DNA of 64,000 nt from Paraconiothyrium sp. Pb-2020 (taxonomy: Eukaryota; Ascomycota; Dothideomycetes; Pleosporales; Didymosphaeriaceae). The position numbers and the translations under genes are program-made. The stretch's first letter is position 1. Each line of letters begins with the position of its first letter. The stretch covers positions 372,001-436,000 of the forward strand of contig JAJUBI010000003.1 of the NCBI GenBank assembly GCA_022419385.1, given 5' to 3'. This document shows, piece by piece, positions 21,991 through 32,794 of the stretch. Under the pieces are notes generated by a model. It ran no database searches. It was given only the letters and a program-made list of their open reading frames with translations, and had not been told where the DNA came from.

Positions 21991-22344
21991 GTGTTGCCGT
22001 TGCTCTGGGTTGCAGTCACGATCTGCGTGGCAAAGAGATTTTCCGCGATGAAGTGTTTGGTAGCGAAGGAAAGGTCCGATGCGGAGCGTGGAATGGCGTC
22101 TGACTTCCCGCGGCAACTTCAACGATTTGCATTCTCTAAAGGTTCGGTTGAGTCAAGAATCGGGCGAAGGGCTAACGTTCTTCTTTGAGGGTTATGACCA
22201 TCGTGTATATTCATGCGGAGCTGTTTTGACAAAGTACCGTGTTTTCGCTTGGTTGAATGACATTGGAAGATGTAGGAATCACTTGCCCCAATGCTCAGAC
22301 TGGGATTGTTGGCGCATGTTGCGAGACCTGGCAACGGACAAGAC

Positions 22345-22405
22345 GGCCCCGAGATGAGATTGCAGATCGTCGTTCGGCCGCTGAAGATCAATACTGAGGG
22401 TAGCG
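22345..22405 (+). repeat. Diverged direct repeat, copy 2
   Basis: Second copy of the element at 21929-21990, 416 bases downstream. Differences are mostly single substitutions, and one base is inserted in the GTCG(T)TCGG segment. Confidence 0.6.
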
Positions 22406-24857
22406 ACTAGCATCAACACTGGGTCTCTCTCCACCTGACTTAGTAGCGAAGTTGCTGTTCGCTTGGTGAATGTAGTCTCTGAAGACAGCTATCTCGACCG
22501 TACACGGTGCGTGCGGTCACTGACGCTCTTGTTTGAAGATCGTGGTACCGGTCTATTGATGGTGGTGTCCGCTGGGTCCATGTGGCTTGCTATGTAGTCT
22601 GGAAACCACCAAGGAAAATGTACGCAAGGAAACAAGTAGCACGTCCAAACGCAGCACGAAGATGGATCTTGAGGCTCCAGGCGTGCATACGCGCGAGGCT
22701 CGGGATGATGCTATCGACACTAGCGGCCCCAATCGTTCCTCTGCACCGCCCTCAACGACCGAGATTCGAAGCCACGCGATGCAGCCCAGCGCCATCCGAC
22801 TTCCAGAATGCACTACCGTATCTCAGCTCTACCCACCAGCCCGCCAAACGCCAACAATATTCCCAAGAGTCGGTCTCCCCGTCACGCAACCACCCCCGTC
22901 CGGACCCTTACATCGCTCTCCCCCAACTCAAGCTTTGCTAGCGCACATCCAAACTCAATCTATTGCCGTATTTTTAGCCCGCACGCGTCCCTTGCTCCCA
23001 CGAGTTATTCGCTCACACAGCACGCTATCGAAAATCTCGGCGCCACTTTTGCTGGCACGGAGATTCATCTCTGCGCCACGGCCGCGGTCCGGCACGCCCG
23101 TGGCGCCCTGCGTACGGCGCGGGCAGCGCGACATCAGCTGACCTTCGCCCATTGGCATCCAACCGATTCGCCCACGCCCTTTCTTACAGAAAAAGACTAG
23201 ACGGCCCTATTCTGCTGGGGCTCCCAAGCTTCCGGTTTCGAATTTCAATGAGCTACCAGCTCGCATGGTCGACGGCCAAGCTTTGTGCGGCATTTCTTGG
23301 CTTCAGTATGACTATCGAAGACTCGCGGGGCGTGAAACTGTGTAGGGCTTGGCGTGTGGGAAGCGTGAGAGACAAGACATGGTGTTTAGTCTTGGCGGCG
23401 GCAGGGGTGGACGGGAAGAGCGTTTGAAGGGAGGGCTAAGCTTCGGCGTGACTGGGGTTGGAAAGCTTGAGGGAGGGGAGCTGCATTAGGGTTGCACCGG
23501 GGCGGTTGATAGTCTAAGGGACGTGGAGGGCTGTGCTGGACGTTGAGAAGGCAAACATGCTGTGCAGCGCGATGCACGTACGCCCGCGCGAATCAACAGC
23601 GGAGGGGCATCTGCTGTGCACAGAGACGGCGCGACAATGGCCGTGGCATTGGTGGTGGTGAAACGGCAGCGCAGGGAGGAACGGCGCTGTACCCAAAGGA
23701 GCCCTCGTGATGGCCTCATGCTGTGTTTCGCTTCTCCAGAAACGCTCCACCGGCCAATACTCGGCCATACCCCCTCATACGCACCTCCCAGTCCAGTTCC
23801 AACGCAGAAAAAATTCAATTCAGCTGTGGTGGACGCGCCCCTGACCGGCGCGCAACAGACAGCCACGGTCCCAGCGCGCCTCTGAGCCTCACCGTCACTA
23901 AGGGCACCAAGCGTGCCCACCGCCCAACTCAGTGCCGCAATCTAGCCCCGCGCTTGAGACTCGAGGCCACAAGCGTGCGCCTGCGACACGCCCGCCCTCC
24001 CTCACTCGACCTTGCATGTGCGCCGTGTCGCGCCTGTGAATGTCCCCAGCACAGCACGCCACGCTAGCTCGCATCCGCCCGAGATCCCAGCGCAGCGGCA
24101 TGGTGCATCATATAGTGGTTGATCGACGTGTAGCTATCCACACATTGTACCTTGCCAACCTTGCAACTCCGCTCCGCAGCAGCCGTTGCCCTCTATACGC
24201 CGGCACGAACCACGGTGTTTCCGGCTCTGCTCGTCCCCATAAAAGCCCGCCTAGTGCAGGCAACGTCGCTATTGACGCATTGCATCGGGGGAAACGTTTT
24301 GTGAAGGAAACGCGAAGAAGCTTTACGTCGTGTGTCTTGGACTCTCGTCTTGGGTTGTCGCAGCGGGCTGTGTTTCCGCGTGTTTCCGCCCGTGCAGCAG
24401 CGCCCTGCTTCTTATACTAAGCAGTCGCCCGTTGCCACCGTCTCAGCTTTTCGGAGGTTTATTTGGTTCTGGTTTTTGGAGAGGACAGACTGTCGAAAGA
24501 CTTGAGCGTGTAAACTACACCGAGTGCATCTGCTGTTCGACGCTTCAAGGGTCCTACCTTCCTATTCCGGGGGAAATTCCACTGCAGCGTTCACAACAAC
24601 AGAAAGAGCTATCCGTTGGGCAGGGAGCGCATCACATCACAGCGCAACACACACACAAGACTACGCCGCCGCCTTCAGGCCAATCTCACCTTGTGAACCG
24701 CACATTCAGCCCAACGATTACGCTCTTCCTTTGGTAATCTCATTACCATTAATATCTGGATCCCATCCTCGCCGCTCGCCCTTCCCACAGGCCCGGCACA
24801 GCAACCTACCTCACGAAATCTACAAGCCAGACCAGACCATCGACTCTCCCCACCACG

Positions 24858-25718
24858 ATGCTCTCCAAGACCCTCTTCTCGGCCCTAACAACCGCCCTCC
24901 TCCTCACACCCACCGTCGCGGCGCCCTCCCGCACCCACTGCCGCTGCACAATCACCCCAAGCGACGCCTTCCCCTCGCCCCCCTCCACCTACCGCGACTC
25001 CCTCCAAAACCCAGACACCCTCATCCCCACCACCGCCACGCCCCCCGACCTCTGCGTCGCACTCGGCCCCGCCCTGGAGAACCTCCGTCTTTCAAACCCC
25101 GCGCTGTACGAGTCCTACATTTCGAAAACAGTACGGGAAGAAGTCGACGCCGCGACGAACGCGCAGAGGCCGCTGAGCACCACGGTGCTGCTGCGGTTGG
25201 CGGCGCAGCAGGGGTTCCAGAACCTGGGTGTAATCCTGCCCGGCGCGCCTGCGAGGGAAAGCATGAAAGAGAGGATAGAGTGTCGGACGGAGATGGGCGA
25301 GGGAGGCGAGGCGTGGAGTGCGTACCAGGTGAGCTGGGTGACGCTGGTGGTGCTGCAGGTGGTAGTTGCGTTGGTGGTGGTGGCGTGTGTGGCCGAGGGG
25401 ATCATGTTTGGGATGAGGTGGTGAGTTGAGCCGCCTTTCTGGCTGTGGATGAGAACGAGAAGATGCTAATGAGTGAATAGGATGAGAGCGCGCAGAGTAG
25501 ACGCACTCGTTGTGTTCCCCGCTCCTACACGTCCGGCTGGGCTCCGTCTCAGCGGCGAAGAAAAGCGTCTCCTCGCCGTCCCCGCAACGGAAAGGGAAGA
25601 CATGCGCAGCCCGGGTGTGGAAAAGAAACTGCGCGCCTACGCATCACCAGGATGGAAGTCGCAGCGGTATTCCTACACCGAGGACGAAGACGACGAGTTC
25701 AACAGACCAGTCATGTAA
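24858..25718 (+). CDS. Secreted or single-pass membrane protein, unknown function
   Basis: Not recognised by name. Exons 24858-25420 and 25481-25718 give 266 aa; the intron has a GCTAAT branch-like word. Signal peptide MLSKTLFSALTTALLLTPTVAA is followed by a short Cys motif (THCRCTIT) and a third Cys in PPDLCVALG. The lumenal or outer domain of about 140 residues is mixed helical. A membrane span reads WVTLVVLQVVVALVVVACVAEGI near residues 160-185, then Arg-rich MRWMRARR, fitting the positive-inside rule. The cytosolic tail of about 75 residues is charged and ends in a Tyr-containing acidic patch (YSYTEDEDDEFNRPVM). Stopping at the TGA just inside the intron would give a 188-residue version without the tail. 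Confidence 0.78.
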
Positions 25719-26899
25719 TTGTGCTCTGTCGTGTTACTTCTTGTATTCATCTCCTTTTGAGACGCAGGCGTCTTCCAGCCTAGCCTCGCCTCCTGCACGC
25801 GCTCCGAATGGGAAAGCGCGTTGTAAATATATAATAATTACATGAACCTCCATCCAACATGTTATTTGCGTATCTGAGTGATGACGCCATGCCAATGGAC
25901 GCTGGGGTATGGCGCGTTGTGGTCGTACTTGGGCATCGAGCGGATGAGCGAGCGGGGAACGCAGCAAGACAATCTATATAGGGGAGCAGCCCAAAGCTAC
26001 TGTTGGAGGGGTATCAAAGGGCTTTTCACGGCCGTGTTGTGCAAGAGGGGTAGGTAGGGGGGTCTCCAGGGTATTCAGACAAGGAAGGGTAGGGGACTCG
26101 GAGGCACATCGGAGGCTAAGGGTCCTTCCTTATCTCTGCCTGATGGGTCCCTATCTATAGTGATAAGCCATTATATACATTGGGGAAAGCAGCACGTGAG
26201 ATAAGGAAATCTATGGGTCGGGTATCTTTCGGGAAGCGCATTAGTATCGGCACCAGGCCAATAGGTCGCTCGGAAGTGTCGCTGGGAGTGGTCGCTTGGA
26301 AGGTCGCTGAGTGTCGCAAGGGGCTCGGCAAGGTCAGTTGACGAGTCGGAGGGAAGTCTATCGCAAAGGGACTTTTGTCGCAAGGGTATCGTAGAAGGGC
26401 TTGTCGTGAAGTCGTAAAAGGGTATCATAAAAGCAAGATCGCTTGGGTCGTACTCGGTCGTCGCGAATCAAACATCACCGGTGATGCTGAAGGTAGGTAG
26501 GTAGGTTGTTGAAAGGTCGTTCATTAAAAACTCGTAAGAACAGGCTGATGGCGGTGTCGACACCGCTATCAGAGAGGTAGAGGCCGCAAATCGAAGTGTT
26601 GATGTAGTACTAGCGTGGACAGGTCGTGTCGGCATGGCGTCGAGAGCGACTGGGTCCGTTCAATGTGGGTCGTGACTTCGTAACTCCGTGCGCCGTAAGA
26701 ATGATAACATATATACAGTCGATGGGAAATATCGAGCAAGGAACAAAGGGTAGCGGAAGAAAAAACTTCTAATCGAAGCTGGCCGCAACCGGATGTGATC
26801 GTCAGGGTCAGTCAAAATGACGGACTGATCAAATATCGCTGGTGACGTCGAGCTGCTGACATTGACTTTTGGACACCAGAAACTCCTGGAAGGGGACGA
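25719..26899. other. Intergenic, 1.2 kb with degenerate short repeats
   Basis: 3' flanks of two converging genes. 26.0-26.5 kb is dense in the words AAGGG, GGGTATC and GTCG, and has a short AGGT tetranucleotide run near 26493-26508. No gene seen. Confidence 0.5.
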
Positions 26900-29044
26900 T
26901 TATCGGACAAAAGGGTTGGACTTGTAGCCCTGCTCGTCAATGACATCGACCCAGAAGACGTTGTCGCCGTTGTCTTGCCGGCGCCAAACCTCCTTGACAA
27001 GGTCGATCATCTTGCGGAAGGGTTTAGCAGGCAAGCGCCTTGAGTATTCTTGAAGGCGCTTGACGGCGAACTCTCTGGATTGACACACCTTGGTATCGTT
27101 CGCATAGACATCAAAGAAGTCTACAGAGGACACGAAGCGTAGTTCAGATGCAGCGCTGACAATGAGGATGTGTTGAATACAAATAGTGCCGGATGACGAT
27201 GGGATCGAGTCGATGAGGTCCAAGATATGCATGGCAAGAGAGTTGAGCCATAACTTGGTATCCGTGTCTTCGTAAGATGTCTCAAAGCGTGGCATGGGGA
27301 AGGACTTGAACTCTGCAAGTTCACCAGAGTTGGAGTTCTGCGCTCCCAAGCGCTTGCGAAGAATGCTCGGAAAGACGCGATAGATCTCCAAAAGACCAGC
27401 GCACCGATAGGCTTCAGCAACAGCGACGAAATCTTGCTTCGATGTCTGCTCGTCATCTAGATCCGCAATCTCCTCCGTCGAGGGGTACTCGGCGGCAAGG
27501 AGATCCTCTTCGAGAGTAGCTGCGTTCAGAAGATTTTCATGGTGACGTCGGAAGTCGATGCCCGCGTTCCCATCGCGCATGCGCTCTCTGCGGACAAGCC
27601 TTCCGACCTCTGCAAACAGGATCATAATGGTAGGAGCGATGCCCGTCCACGGATGTGGCATGATCTTTCCATCAGGCTTTCGTGCGGAAGGAATCTTCTT
27701 GGGGCGAGAACGCAACCCACTAGGAGCAAAGGTCATGGCGTCGGGGTTGACAAAGCCCATCAGCATCTCCCAGTAGATAAGAGATTCCTCGAAGAACTGA
27801 GTCTCACGCTGTTTTCCTGGGGCACCGTCGGCGTGGTTGAGCAGCTTGGGAAGAATCAAACTTCGGGCCGCAGACAAAAACTCTTCTCCAAGTATATCAC
27901 TGTCATGCCAACCTGTAGTGGTGCCGAGAAGCATGGTGCTCAGGAACGCCTTCGTCTGGCTGATCGGATCATTCTGTGCGAGTGGGAGCTCAATCAAAAG
28001 CGCGTCACGCGCTTTTCGCTGCATGTCTACGCCAAGCTGTTTCATGTAGGGGAAGGTGTTGGCCAGGTGAGCGGCCGCCATGGACATGATACCGTAGTAG
28101 ATGGAAGGGGTCTGCTGATAGATGCGAGCAATTGTAGTTCGAAAGGGATTCAGGTGAGAATCGAAACAAGAAAAACGGCCACACACTTCTTTGAAGTAGT
28201 GCTGAATGAGAACAGACTCAATATCGTCGGCAGTTGTGGTGGAAGGTGAAGGGCTTGGTAGCCGGTAGAAGTCAAGAAGTAGCGACCGAGACAGTCGAGG
28301 GCTAGAACTGGCCTCGTCGTTGGTAGGCTGCTGCAACACTTCGGCGTTATAGTTGATGCACTCGGATGGTTCTGGTTCAATGTCAAACCCGTCCAGAGGC
28401 CCAAACGCAAGGTCATCGTCCGGCATACCCATTACGTCGACAAGGCCATCCATCATTAGCGGATCGAAGTCGATGGGATCTTCGAAGAAGAGAGGCTCTG
28501 GTAGCGGGTCCATCTCAGGGGGTGATCCATCACTGGGTTCAGGTGTCGAGTCTTCCGAAGAGGTCAGGGACCCAACGGCCATTGGCGGCGGTGACTGTTG
28601 GTGTGTGTTTGTGGTGGTAGCATCGGCCGTCTGCTTGCCGGCAGGCAGAACAGCAGCCAATGCCTCGAAGTGACGCTCCACATCCGGAGTTACTTTCATG
28701 GTCTTCTCCTGGGGACTTGCCTTGGTGATGGTAGCCGTCGAGCCATGCTTATGCGGTGCCGGAGCAAATTGTGTTGGCTGGAAAACCTCATACTTGGTCG
28801 ACCACTTGAGGGTCTTCTCATAGCCGGGGCAGGCTACGTTGCGCCTCTTGCACTGGAGGCAGCCGGGTGCAGTCTCGTCGCACTTGAGCTACGTCTGAAT
28901 TAGCGAATCCTTACGTAACCAGCAGCAGGAGGAAAGACGCACCCTCTTGAGTTTGCACCTCGCGCACCCATTTCTGCTTTTTGTCTTCTTGACCTTGGAT
29001 TCGTTGGGGGTATGCTTGATCTGGGCTTGAGCCAATGGTGGCAT
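26900..29044 (-). CDS. Zn2Cys6 transcription factor with fungal-specific domain
   Basis: Binuclear zinc cluster regulator. Exons in transcript order are 29044-28943 and 28888-26900, 696 aa. The zinc cluster is canonical, with spacing C-x2-C-x6-C-x6-C-x2-C-x6-C from CARCKLKRLKCDE through CLQCKRRNVAC (residues about 29-56), split by the intron after KLKR. A linker and acidic region (EDSTPEPSDGSPPEMDPLPEP, IDFDPLMMDGL) follow. Then comes the regulatory domain of the Fungal_trans_2 kind, with SVLIQHYFKEVCGRFSCFDS, TPSIYYGIMSMAAAHLA and AFLSTMLLGTTTGWHDS. The C-terminus is IDEQGYKSNPFVR. A 20-base poly-G tract lies 25 bases upstream of the start. Another ATG at 29113 would run in frame across that tract and code a proline run. 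Target genes unknown; the nearest neighbour is a broken MFS transporter. Confidence 0.93.
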
Positions 29045-30397
29045 GTCGGTTGACGAGCAGAGTGGAGAGGGGGGGGGGGGGGGGGGGGTGCAGCGGTGAA
29101 GTGAAGAGGGCAAATGTGGGCTGACAGGAGCGTGACCCGGGGTATTTCTAAATAATGTGCGTTTGACGAGCTAGAAGGGTGCTGATAGTTTGGACCGTCA
29201 TGATACGCAGCAGCTGATAGATAGCGACGTGTTCGTTAGGTGGTAGGCGGCAGCCGAGAACGGAGCATCTGTGCTGCGAAGTGTCCAGGGCGGCGTTTAT
29301 TGGCGAGGAGCACCATGTTGCAAACTCGGCCTGGAAACATCGCTCCAGCGCATGTGCAGGCGGAGCGCTGTCCAGCGACGGCCCGCATTTTTCGCGGGTC
29401 GATTTGATGTGTGTTCGCCTGCCAAAATGCGAAAAATGAAGCTGGTGATGTTCGGCGACGGAGCCTCACATTGCACGATCGGCAGACCCCACTTGTGCTG
29501 CCCCAACATTCCAGTGGATGCCATGGATTGCATAACCGCATGTGGAAAGGCGCGCGCCCGCGGCTTCCCCAGAGGCCTGCATCACCACCACCTCAGTGCC
29601 AACCACGATCCTCGTGATACACACGCATGCGGGCTTCACCACTGAGAAACCCCCTCTGTGCATCTGCTACAGTCTGGGCCCGTTATCGAGGGGCACCAAC
29701 GCCTGCGCGCGCTCTTGCGATAAATACCGAAGCGCTACAGGCCTTCTAGCGCTCTTCCACGACGCTACAGCGGCCACAAAAGCCGGATCCGTCGCTCAGA
29801 GAAAGGGGACGTGTTGCATATGCAATCCGGAGCTGCCCAAGCGAGTCTCTCTCTACCAACTGACGACTCGTCCGTCGTAAGCTTTGTTCCACCTTGTCCC
29901 ACCCTGGTCCACGACCCCAGCTTTTCGTCGTCAGCAGTGCGGTTGGCATCACCTCGGACCGGAGGTCCCTACAGCCACCCAACGCAGATGCTGTCGCGTG
30001 AGATAACCTAGCGTTTCGAAGGCTACGTGAAAGACTTGACAGCCTTTGCGATAGGAGGACACAGAGATACGAGAGTTGCGCCGACAGCGGATCCGCATCC
30101 TTTATCGTTACACCGCCCGATGCCTTCGAGTCAGCGGCTAGATGCGGATCAAGATTATCTTCTCCATCTACCAGCGTACAGGATAAAGGACGGCCATCTG
30201 GGTGCAACGTGGGTCGAGTTACACCAGGATCCGTGGTGCAGTAGACGAGCTGTCTTATCATTGTGCATAAAGTCTAATCGTGCCTGATGTAGAAGCGCCT
30301 AGTACTCCCCCCATGCTAGTCCCGGTCTATAGTCGTCCAGTCGCTGCAAATAGGACGAGAAATGCTTCTTGCGCCGAAATCCGAACATGTACAGACC
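29045..30397. other. Intergenic, 1.35 kb
   Basis: Promoter side of the zinc-cluster gene and 3' flank of the transporter pseudogene. Contains the G20 tract and a small perfect inverted repeat at 29731-29753 (AGCGCTA / TAGCGCT, 9-base loop). A 171-codon minus-strand frame at 29746-30261 has no recognisable domain. Confidence 0.5.
29069..29088. repeat. Poly-G homopolymer, 20 bases
   Basis: Twenty consecutive G on the plus strand, 25 bases beyond the proposed start codon of the zinc-cluster regulator, i.e. C20 in its mRNA leader or, with the ATG at 29113, a Pro run in its N-terminus. Confidence 0.9.
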
Positions 30398-32794
30398 CTA
30401 GAACTTCTCCATAAAATCCTTGCGGACTGTCCACATTCTTGCACGCTTGCCGAAATATACATGGGAATGGAAAGAAACATGCATCCAAGCTGAATACCGC
30501 CAACAGCGATGAAGGTATCTTTAGGACCACTGCCCGCAAGCCAGTGGTGAAGAACAACGAGAAGATGAATCCGTGCAGAATATCTACATCTTGTTAGCAT
30601 AGTCACCAATAGGGTCCTGCACAAACGTACTTTTGCAGAAGTTAAGCGTGACCAACGCCTCCCGGCGTAGCCGATACGAGTCGACCACAAAGGTCACTGC
30701 CGTGGTAGATCCAAGTGAGCAGCCGAAGCTGATCACCGAAGAAGACGGTGGGTACGATCCAGTTATCCTTTCTCTTCGGCGCTCCATCCAAAGCCCATGA
30801 GACCAATGACCGTGCTAAGAGTTATCGGGATCGCCATCACAAGTCGAAATTCCGGTTCGTAAACTCCGTCGTTTCGACGAGCCATGTAGCGCACAATCAA
30901 GTCACTAATCTTGCCCGCCACAGCCGTACCCAGAACGCCCCCTACAAACGGTGAGACGTAGACAAGACCGACTTGGAGCGGTGTGAAATTGTATGACTCA
31001 TGGTTCTGATAGATTTCCGCCATAGATTCGCTGAGTATGATCAGCCATCCTACGGCTAAAGCGTAGACCATAGAAGACCACAGAACAGCGGGGTAAGCGA
31101 AGAGGATGAACGGGCGTATCATGACCTTATGCCACTTGTCCTTGACCAGGCGCCCGTTCCAGGGCTTGAGAGACTGCACATAAGATTTTTGAGGCGCTTC
31201 GCGGTAGAAATCCGTATAGTGTATGGACGACACCATGGACACGTGGTCAGGATCAGTGGAAGATTCGGGGTGCTCTAGATCAATATCAGGATGAGGCTGT
31301 TGCTTTTCCAAGTCTCGTGTTATGGCAACCGGAGCAGGATCTTGTGTGGAAGCCTCATTAGGAGAAATTGTGTCAGGAATAGTCCCAAAGTAGTCATTCA
31401 CAGAAGATCCCTCAGCGGCTGCGGTGCTGCTTTCTGGGTGCTGTTCTGAGTCGACAGCGAAGCCCACTCTGTGCGCTCGAGGTGGACGTGTCGGGCTAGC
31501 CACGGGAGATATCGGTGAAGTGGGAGTCAGCGGCACAGAAGCAAGACCTGCCCCATCTACCTTGTGGTGGCTATGTCGTGAAGGTAGGTGGAAGTGATGA
31601 TGGCGTGCTCCCGGGCTGTGACTGCGCGCCCGCTTCGTACTCCGCCCTCGCGCATGTGGCGTGCGATCCCAAAATGTCTCGGGGACGCAGAAGAAGATTA
31701 GAAAAAAGCAAAATGCTACGACGATCGCCACGATTCTTTATAGCGTTAGTTGAGCTACCGGTATGGAACAATAATCCACTCACTTGAACACCCATCTCCA
31801 GCCCATCGACTGAACGACAGCAGCGCTCACCAAAGGAATGAGATTTTTACCGCCTAACAATAATAACGTGTATATCCCAAGTCGATAGGCACGTTCATGC
31901 AGAAAGAAGATCTCGGCTATGGTCGCGGACGGCAGGCATTCCACCGGCGAGACCGCCATGCCTTGGACAATGCGTGCGACTACGAGTGAAGCATCTGGTA
32001 TGTTTGTGAGCACTGCTCAAAATTCTTGGGTGTAATGACTCACAACTTGGTGAAAATGCGCACCACACGGAAGCTAGGCAGAAGAGCACGATTGCAACCA
32101 GATAAACTGAATATGATTAAACCAGGTGCTATTGTTCGGTGCGGAGAGAGAGTTACCAGGTCGCTTGCCCCATAGGATGGCTGTCGGGGAGGCCACCACG
32201 CTGCCTAAACCCAAGCCTAGCATGTAGAGTCCAGTCGTCAGAGCAACCTGAGGCACAGTGACGTCGAATGTTTTGGCAACATTGTTGAAGCCAGCGGCCA
32301 GAACAGGGGTCATGCCGCCGCCGACCATGCAGTATAAACCAAGCGAGATCAAAGCAGCGTCACGACGCAGTTGTTTCCAGTTTAGAGGGTCGTTCGCCGA
32401 GTCCTCTGGCTGCGGGTCCAAAATGAACTTGCCATCCTTTGTTCGCTTCTTTTCCGGCGGTCGATGCTTTCGCGACCTGGCCGAGCTGCGCGAGCCTGCG
32501 GAAGCACTGCGAGATGCGGGTCCGTAAGGGGACGGAAGGGAGGAAGCGGATGTGCGTGCGTGTGCATGTTGTAGACCAAGTGGTTCGTTTCTCTTGTGGG
32601 CGCTGGAGAGCAGAATAACGGAACCTTGAAACGCGATATTAGTATCGTCTCAACGAAGAAGAGTCGTGTTGCTTACCGGGGACTTCATCGGTGTCAGCAT
32701 CCAGGATACCAAGGTGCGACTTCTTCACGACTCGCTCTTTCTCGCTCTGTTGGACCGCCGTGTCTGGCGCCTTCCTCGAGAAGAACCTCGCCAT
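30398..32794 (-). pseudogene. MFS transporter pseudogene, 3' end frameshifted
   Basis: Major facilitator transporter of the fungal multidrug/SVOP-like group. From MARFFSRKAP at 32794 the reading frame is good through normal introns: DEVPGSV, SANDPLNWKQLRRDA, first spans (ALISLGLYCMVGGG), MAVSPVECLPSATIAEIFFL, LLLGGKNLIPLVSAAV, then a long hydrophilic central loop rich in Arg, His, Ser and acidic residues. Spans continue to LMGFGWSAEEK. After that the frame is broken repeatedly although the protein similarity continues across frames (DNWIVPTVFFG, ISFGCSLGSTTAVTF, EALVTLNFCK, HGFIFSLFFT, GSGPKDTFIAVGGIQL). Breaks lie near 30768, 30735, 30665, 30547 and 30452. I infer a recently inactivated gene; sequencing error in homopolymers is the alternative. 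Confidence 0.82.

Larger units (their letters stand above)
20718..24857. other. Gene-poor region, 4.1 kb
   Basis: No gene supported. 21.7-22.5 kb contains a diverged direct repeat listed separately. 22.5-24.4 kb is GC-richer, with overlapping long open frames on both strands that lack motifs. A weak TATA-like word (CATAAAAG) at 24239 may serve the 24858 gene with a long leader. Confidence 0.5.

Noticed and set aside
22553..24420. Many long overlapping frames on both strands
   Set aside because: Frames open on both strands at once reflect base composition; none has a domain or consistent codon bias.
24524..25429. 301-codon frame overlapping the secreted protein gene
   Set aside because: Shadow of the 24858 gene in another frame; the product is Pro/Arg/His low complexity.
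29731..29753. Perfect 7-base inverted repeat with 9-base loop
   Set aside because: Too short to call a terminator or transposon end; expected by chance in this length.
29746..30261. 171-codon minus-strand frame
   Set aside because: No recognisable domain, start context or neighbour relation; kept as intergenic.
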